A DNA stretch of 64,000 nt from Vibrio sinensis (GTDB lineage: Bacteria; Pseudomonadota; Gammaproteobacteria; Enterobacterales; Vibrionaceae), in NCBI RefSeq assembly GCF_003605645.1, contig NZ_QVMU01000013.1, positions 1-64,000 on the forward strand, written 5' to 3'. Position numbers and translations under genes: made by a program. The notes below the pieces were generated by a model that was not told the origin of the DNA, made no database searches, and was given only the letters and a program-made list of their open reading frames with translations. This document shows positions 59,691 to 64,000 of this stretch, in pieces (positions within the stretch are counted from its first letter, which is position 1; every line of letters begins with the position of its first letter).

Positions 59691-61238
59691 CTAAATAACG
59701 CCAGTTGCGTTGATATGCTTAGCTTCCATTGATGGGTCGTAAATCGTATATCGATCTTTTCCCTCGAGCTTACTACGATAAACCGCGATATCTGCACAAT
59801 GGATCAACGTCGCTAATGGTGTCTTCGATTCAGTAGAAACAGCTACACCAATCGATGCAGAAAAAACAACACGTTTATTGTTTTTCTCAATGGTTTTTCG
59901 CAACAGCTTTAACAAGCGTTTGAGTTTACTTTCTAACTCTTCAAGCAAGTTAAAATCATGGGTATAAACCACAAATTCATCTCCGCCAAAACGACCAATA
60001 TGATCATCCTCATGCTGGAATGTTTCTTTCAAGATGTTTGCAAACAGCACAATCACTTCATCTCCAGCAATATGGCCAAAGGTATCGTTAACTGTCTTCA
60101 AGTTATCAAGATCGACAAAAATACATGCTGCCATTTGAGTTTGGTTTAACTGTGCTTTTTCAGCAAAACGCATAAAATACAAACGATTAAGAGCCCCACT
60201 TCTTGGGCAATATACCCCATCAATGCTGGCTTGCAACATTGCATCAAACTGCTCATTAATCAGTGATGACTCAAGCACCAACACATTTTTACTACGCTCC
60301 AAAAAGTGATCCACGGGCCCAGTAACCGTCACAATTGATTTTTTAACTCTTCGATAAATGATCAATGATAAGACAAGGATCACCAGCAAATTCAGCACCG
60401 CGAAATAGATATTCTGTCCGATGACACTATTAAAATTAGCTTTGGAGACTAATGTCCAATGTGTGCCCTCAACTTTCTCCAATTGTAGGTAGTTGAAGCC
60501 ATTAGTGAAAGAGAACGTATAATACCCATTAATGATATTGGTTGAATTGATGGTAATTTCATCTCGGTTAAAGATGAATTCATCTTCACTTAGATCAAAA
60601 ACATTACTTCCAATATAAGTATCACTCACAGGGTGTCCTATAATATTGAAGTCATCATCCACCAACACACTGTATACTGACTCTGTTGCCGCTGAATTTA
60701 ATACCTGTTGTATCTCACTAAATGCTATTGATGCATGGATGACTCCCGTTAGGTGACCAGAAGTATTAAATAACGGTTGGCACATCACATAGATTTTTTC
60801 CTCAAACATCGCGTTGTTGAGGACATTACTGATGACAAATTTTTTCGTTGTTATGGCTTCTTTGAAGTAATCACGATGACCAATGCTAAATGTAGTCGAA
60901 TCAAACGTCGACGATGAGTAACCAAACTCATCGCTAATCCCCATGAGTGCAAAGCGAAATGATTCTTGGTAAGGCCAAAGTCGATTACTTCGTTCAACCA
61001 ATGAGACTTGATTATCAAACACTTGACTGTCTTGACTCATCGCATAAAGCAAATTTTTGTAATCACTGATGATCGTGTTTAAGTGCAACGACACCATTTC
61101 AACTTGGTTATTCGCAATTTTTTTTGTGACTTTAATTCTTTCAGCAAGCCAGTAACCAAAATTCATCAATAATATAAATAAGATAAAAGGAACCGTATAT
61201 CTTAGGGTAGTTTTTCTAACGTGATCTGCGATGGTCAT
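59691..61238 (-). CDS. Membrane diguanylate cyclase with periplasmic Cache sensor
   Basis: Makes cyclic di-GMP. Helix 1 (~12-31), periplasmic dCache-like sensor (~35-280, with FSIGHRDYFKEAI and HLTGVIHASIAFSEI), helix 2 (~285-305), then a GGDEF domain with intact GGDEF near residue 417 and FVDLDNLKTVNDTFGH. The inhibitory I-site RXXD is degenerate (HEDD), so product inhibition may be lost. It overlaps the LRR gene upstream by 4 bp, pointing to a joint function. Confidence 0.92.
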   Translation of the reverse strand: MTIADHVRKTTLRYTVPFILFILLMNFGYWLAERIKVTKKIANNQVEMVSLHLNTIISDYKNLLYAMSQDSQVFDNQVSLVERSNRLWPYQESFRFALMGISDEFGYSSSTFDSTTFSIGHRDYFKEAITTKKFVISNVLNNAMFEEKIYVMCQPLFNTSGHLTGVIHASIAFSEIQQVLNSAATESVYSVLVDDDFNIIGHPVSDTYIGSNVFDLSEDEFIFNRDEITINSTNIINGYYTFSFTNGFNYLQLEKVEGTHWTLVSKANFNSVIGQNIYFAVLNLLVILVLSLIIYRRVKKSIVTVTGPVDHFLERSKNVLVLESSLINEQFDAMLQASIDGVYCPRSGALNRLYFMRFAEKAQLNQTQMAACIFVDLDNLKTVNDTFGHIAGDEVIVLFANILKETFQHEDDHIGRFGGDEFVVYTHDFNLLEELESKLKRLLKLLRKTIEKNNKRVVFSASIGVAVSTESKTPLATLIHCADIAVYRSKLEGKDRYTIYDPSMEAKHINATGVI

Positions 61239-62071
61239 AGTAGCCTCGGCACTTCGGTCGAGTAACCAAACTGATAGCTCTTGATGAGGGATACAATCTC
61301 TGTTAGTTCATCGCTATATTGATGATAGACAACCATATCATCGACACATTGATTGGTAAGAACTCGCGTCAAATTAGGGTTATAAGCAATATCTAAATAT
61401 TCAAGATTAGGGAGCCCATTTAGCGTTATTTCAGCTAAGTGTTGATTGTACGACAGGTAAAGTTTTTTGAGTCTCTCTAAACCTGAGATATTCCACGATA
61501 CTCGCTTATTTTGAATTAAGTTCAAACCCTCAGTCACAGTAAGATTCGATACGTTTACGTTTCCATCGAGGGGGTTGTTGTACAAACTGATGTATTTTGC
61601 TTGGATGCCACGAAGATCGATTTCATGAATGTCATTCTGCTCTAGCTCGAGAATCTCTAACGTTAAGGAACTCAATTGCTTAAATAGATATGATAAATCT
61701 ATCGGATTGAGCATATTATTAATTTGAAGTTTGGTTAACTTAGGGTAGTTTGAGATATTCAGTCTATCGACTTGGGTATTGGAAAGGTTCAACCACGAGA
61801 CTTTCGATAACACTCCCATCGTCGTGAGATTCTCATCTGTTGTCGCCGTATTACTTAGATCCAGTTGAACTAAATGTTCGAATTGCTTGAACAGTAAATA
61901 ATCATCTTGGTCTAACTGCACAAATGAACAATCGACTAACGTACCTGATGCACTCTTCTTAATTTTGCAGCCTATCGCTTCCATTTGTGAAAATGGGTAT
62001 TGAATAGGTTGTGCCCTGGCAATGCCAGATAGCAATAAGCCAATCAAAGAAATGAACAATGAGTGATGCAT
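61235..62071 (-). CDS. Secreted leucine-rich repeat protein
   Basis: A 278-residue protein with a signal peptide (MHHSLFISLIGLLLSGIARA), then about eight LRR units, e.g. LVQLDLSNTATTDENL, VSWLNLSNTQVDRLN, LEYLDIAYNPNLTRV. Two cysteines (IGCKIKK, LVDCSFV) form a possible cap. It has no lipobox, so it is probably periplasmic. It is the first gene of a two-gene operon with the diguanylate cyclase; it might bind the Cache domain or its ligand. Exact function unknown. Confidence 0.85.
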   Translation of the reverse strand: MHHSLFISLIGLLLSGIARAQPIQYPFSQMEAIGCKIKKSASGTLVDCSFVQLDQDDYLLFKQFEHLVQLDLSNTATTDENLTTMGVLSKVSWLNLSNTQVDRLNISNYPKLTKLQINNMLNPIDLSYLFKQLSSLTLEILELEQNDIHEIDLRGIQAKYISLYNNPLDGNVNVSNLTVTEGLNLIQNKRVSWNISGLERLKKLYLSYNQHLAEITLNGLPNLEYLDIAYNPNLTRVLTNQCVDDMVVYHQYSDELTEIVSLIKSYQFGYSTEVPRLL

Positions 62072-62151
62072 AGCGTTAATTCATACGACCTTTATTTATC
62101 AAGTATTGCTCCATTTATTTATGTAAATAAAACAAAGCCAAGATACCGTAA

Positions 62152-62167
62152 TGTGATATCTCGCACA
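62152..62167. promoter_or_regulatory. CRP-like binding site upstream of the LRR-GGDEF operon
   Basis: TGTGATATCTCGCACA matches TGTGA-N6-TCACA at 9 of 10 defined positions and is flanked by symmetric AA/TT. It is about 80 bp before the LRR gene start. Confidence 0.5.
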
Positions 62168-62522
62168 TTATACGCAGAATGAGACATAATTCTTATTGAT
62201 TCAGTCCAAAATTCATAACTAGCAACAATGATTATTTTTATCGAGACGACAAGCAACATCTGTTTTTACTTATATCAATGCTTTAAACATTAGTTTCAGG
62301 ACAAATGCACAAGCGATAAACTAATGAGTATAGTTAATATCGATTGGGATTTAGATTGGTAATATAAAGCGGAAAACTAGATTAACGCGAAGAAAATCGA
62401 TAACGCTATTTGCGATATGCTTTTTAATACTTAGTAGAGATTACAGTGAGGATTCACTAAAACTAAAAACGTGTTGCGATAGAAGAGAGGGGGAAAGGTA
62501 AAGCAAAATGACGAAACAGAAC

Positions 62523-62560
62523 GAAAAACTGGCGTAAACAACACAAGGTTGCTTACGCCA
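62523..62560 (-). terminator. Terminator of the cold-shock gene
   Basis: Arms TGGCGTAA (62530-62537) / TTACGCCA (62553-62560), with further pairing inside, followed on the minus strand by a TTTTT tract. It is about 10 bp after the stop codon. Confidence 0.75.
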
Positions 62561-62569
62561 ATCTTAAAA

Positions 62570-62779
62570 TTATAGCACTACTACGTTAGCAGCTTGTAGG
62601 CCTTTTTGGCCTTGCTCTACTTCAAAAGACACTTTTTGGCCTTCAGCAAGAGTTTTGAAACCTTCAGTAGCGATAGCACGGAAGTGAACGAATACGTCAG
62701 CGCCGCCGTTGTCTTGAGTTAGAAAACCGAAACCTTTCTCTTCGTTAAACCACTTAACGATACCAGTTGTTTTAGACAT
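62570..62779 (-). CDS. CspA-family cold-shock protein
   Basis: A 69-residue single cold-shock domain RNA chaperone. RNP1 (KGFGFLTQ) and RNP2 (VFVHF) are present; the start [16 protein letters not shown] is typical. It may be one of several Csp paralogues; which one is not settled. A long leader precedes it, as is usual for cold-inducible csp mRNA. Confidence 0.92.
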   Translation of the reverse strand: MSKTTGIVKWFNEEKGFGFLTQDNGGADVFVHFRAIATEGFKTLAEGQKVSFEVEQGQKGLQAANVVVL

Positions 62780-63403
62780 TTTATGTCCCTTATATTTAAA
62801 ATTTAATTAAAGTTATCGCAATGCGATGTGCTGGTTGTTTGAATTACTGCTGTTAAACATAAGGGAAACACTGAGGATTACAACTTTACGAAGGTCTTCT
62901 GAGGGTGTTACTTTACTTAATATTTCATTCATAACTCTAAGCAGCCGAGCGAGTTAAATACTACAGCATTCCTCGCAGCTGTAAAGGGAAATCTTCTTTC
63001 TTTTGTGATTTTTTTCTATCCTGATGACTCCATTACGCAAAGATCAATAGGTTCCAAGAATACGTTACTCTAACTTTACGAAACAATGCGCTCTCACACC
63101 TGCTATTAACTACCTCCAACTTGCTATTGGAACGCTGTATACATCAATTGTCAGGCTCATTTTTCTTAAAAGCAAAACCCCAAAAGTGCCTCCCAAACTG
63201 ATAAAAAACCAGCATGTGTTTCTTGCGATTCCTTGTGACCCCTCCATCAATTGCCGCTCTATTGTTTTTCGTTGCAGTAAAGTACTGACATACAACTGCC
63301 ATAAAAACGAATCAGAACTGTCAAATAACTTACTCCAAACCGTCACATTGTCCCCCTAGCATACACATCGAACTTACTGATCGAGTCCCAAAGGATAAAG
63401 ACA
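62780..63403. other. Long leader/intergenic region between csp and the ABC binding protein gene
   Basis: About 620 bp. The left part is probably the long 5' leader of the csp mRNA. AACTTTACGAA occurs twice (62882 and 63070 regions). A leftward frame at 63110-63346 is weak and not called. Confidence 0.45.
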
Positions 63404-64000
63404 ATGGAAACTTTACTTAGTCGCTCTACCGCTGCATCCGTTCTGCTGTTGACCACGACATTATCGGTACCCGCTTATTCAGCATCGACACAAGACACCA
63501 ACCTACAAGCATTAGTGAAAGCCGCACAACAAGAAGGAGCCGTTTACAGTGTTGGCATGCCAGACAGTTGGGCCAATTGGAAAGGAACCTGGGCCGACCT
63601 CAATACCCATTACGGCTTGAAACATCAAGATACAGACATGAGCTCAGCGCAAGAGATCGCCAAATTTGAAGCAGAAAAGAAAAATGCAACTGCGGATATT
63701 GGTGATATTGGCTTTGCATTTGCTCGTGTTGCGGTAAATAAAGGGGTTACCCAACCATACAAACCGACCACCTGGAATGACATTCCTAATTGGGCAAAAG
63801 ATAAAGATGGTCACTGGGCTTTAGCTTATACCGGAACTATTTCGTTTATCGCTAATAATACATTGGTCGATAACCCACCGAAAAACTGGAGCGACCTATT
63901 AACCGGGGATTACAAGGTAACCGTTGGTGATGTCGGTGTTGCTGCTCAAGCCAACAATGCCATTCTCGCCGCGGCCTTTGCCAATGGTGGCGACGAATCC
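63404..64000 (+). CDS. ABC transporter periplasmic binding protein, partial at 3' end
   Basis: The frame opens at ATG 63404 after AAGGA and is open at the window edge (199 codons visible). A signal peptide (METLLSRSTAASVLLLTTTLSVPAYS, broken here as METLLSRSTAASV then LLLTTTLSVPAYS) precedes LQALVKAAQQEGAVYSVGMP. The fold is of the family 1 (PBP2) type used by iron, spermidine/putrescine or similar importers; EAEKKNATADIGDIGFAFA and GTISFIANNTLV fit. Substrate not decided. Confidence 0.8.
   Translation, partial: METLLSRSTAASVLLLTTTLSVPAYSASTQDTNLQALVKAAQQEGAVYSVGMPDSWANWKGTWADLNTHYGLKHQDTDMSSAQEIAKFEAEKKNATADIGDIGFAFARVAVNKGVTQPYKPTTWNDIPNWAKDKDGHWALAYTGTISFIANNTLVDNPPKNWSDLLTGDYKVTVGDVGVAAQANNAILAAAFANGGDES

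Larger units (their letters stand above)
62072..62569. other. AT-rich intergenic region upstream of the LRR operon
   Basis: 498 bp. On the left is the LRR-GGDEF promoter with a CRP-like site; on the right is the terminator of the cold-shock gene. I found nothing coding in the middle. Confidence 0.5.

Noticed and set aside
63110..63346. Leftward 78-residue frame starting with GTG, with one hydrophobic stretch
   Set aside because: No ribosome site, no recognisable domain, and a composition unlike neighbouring genes. It may be chance; it could be a small membrane protein if conserved.

Overview
The window is chromosomal DNA of a Vibrio or close relative. The run pyrF-lapBA-ihfB-rpsA-cmk-comEA-ppiD-hupB-lon-clpX-clpP-tig, a Vibrio-type hut haem locus with its own TonB1/ExbB1/ExbD1, and an ERIC-type intergenic repeat all point there. 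No rRNA, tRNA, CRISPR array, transposase, integrase or phage gene was found. Species cannot be fixed from the sequence alone.

Layout. 1-7.6 kb: a DMT exporter, the lolA-rarA-serS set, a SEC-C protein, an orphan type IV prepilin-like gene and dusC. 7.7-14 kb: an ABC importer of the PF04392 substrate-binding type, a methyltransferase, cysB and an unknown membrane coiled-coil protein. 14-29 kb: a dense housekeeping block, all on the minus strand, for pyrimidine synthesis, LPS assembly control, nucleoid proteins, ribosomal protein S1, envelope folding and cytosolic proteolysis. 29-46 kb: the dctBD two-component genes, then the haem uptake locus (hutA, hutZXW, tonB1-exbB1-exbD1-hutBCD), then the dctPQM TRAP importer. 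The dct system is therefore split by about 10 kb of iron/haem genes, but a good sigma-54 promoter and a perfect palindrome upstream of dctP tie it back to DctD. 46-53 kb: a sugar ABC importer of the Pseudomonas Gts glucose/mannose type with a GltR/GltS-like two-component pair. 53-62 kb: SelO, GNAT, GST and MFS genes in overlapping pairs, a divergent scrR/scrK pair, and an operon coding for a periplasmic leucine-rich repeat protein and a membrane diguanylate cyclase. 62-64 kb: a cold-shock gene and the start of an iron/anion-type ABC binding protein cut by the window edge.

Regulatory sequence stands out more than novel genes. Two Fur-like boxes lie between the divergent hut operons. A sigma-32-type promoter precedes lon, and a sigma-54 promoter with an upstream palindrome precedes dctP. 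A ScrR-type operator precedes scrK, and a CRP-like site precedes the LRR-GGDEF operon. A long hairpin lies between dctP and dctQ. At three places a strong hairpin overlaps or abuts a translation start (dusC, the methyltransferase gene, and the partial gene at the left edge).

No clearly new multigene system was seen. The best leads are the LRR/diguanylate-cyclase pair, an array of five degenerate 17-19 bp repeats between hutZ and hutA, and the start-site hairpins. All sites were read by eye; no search or folding program was run.
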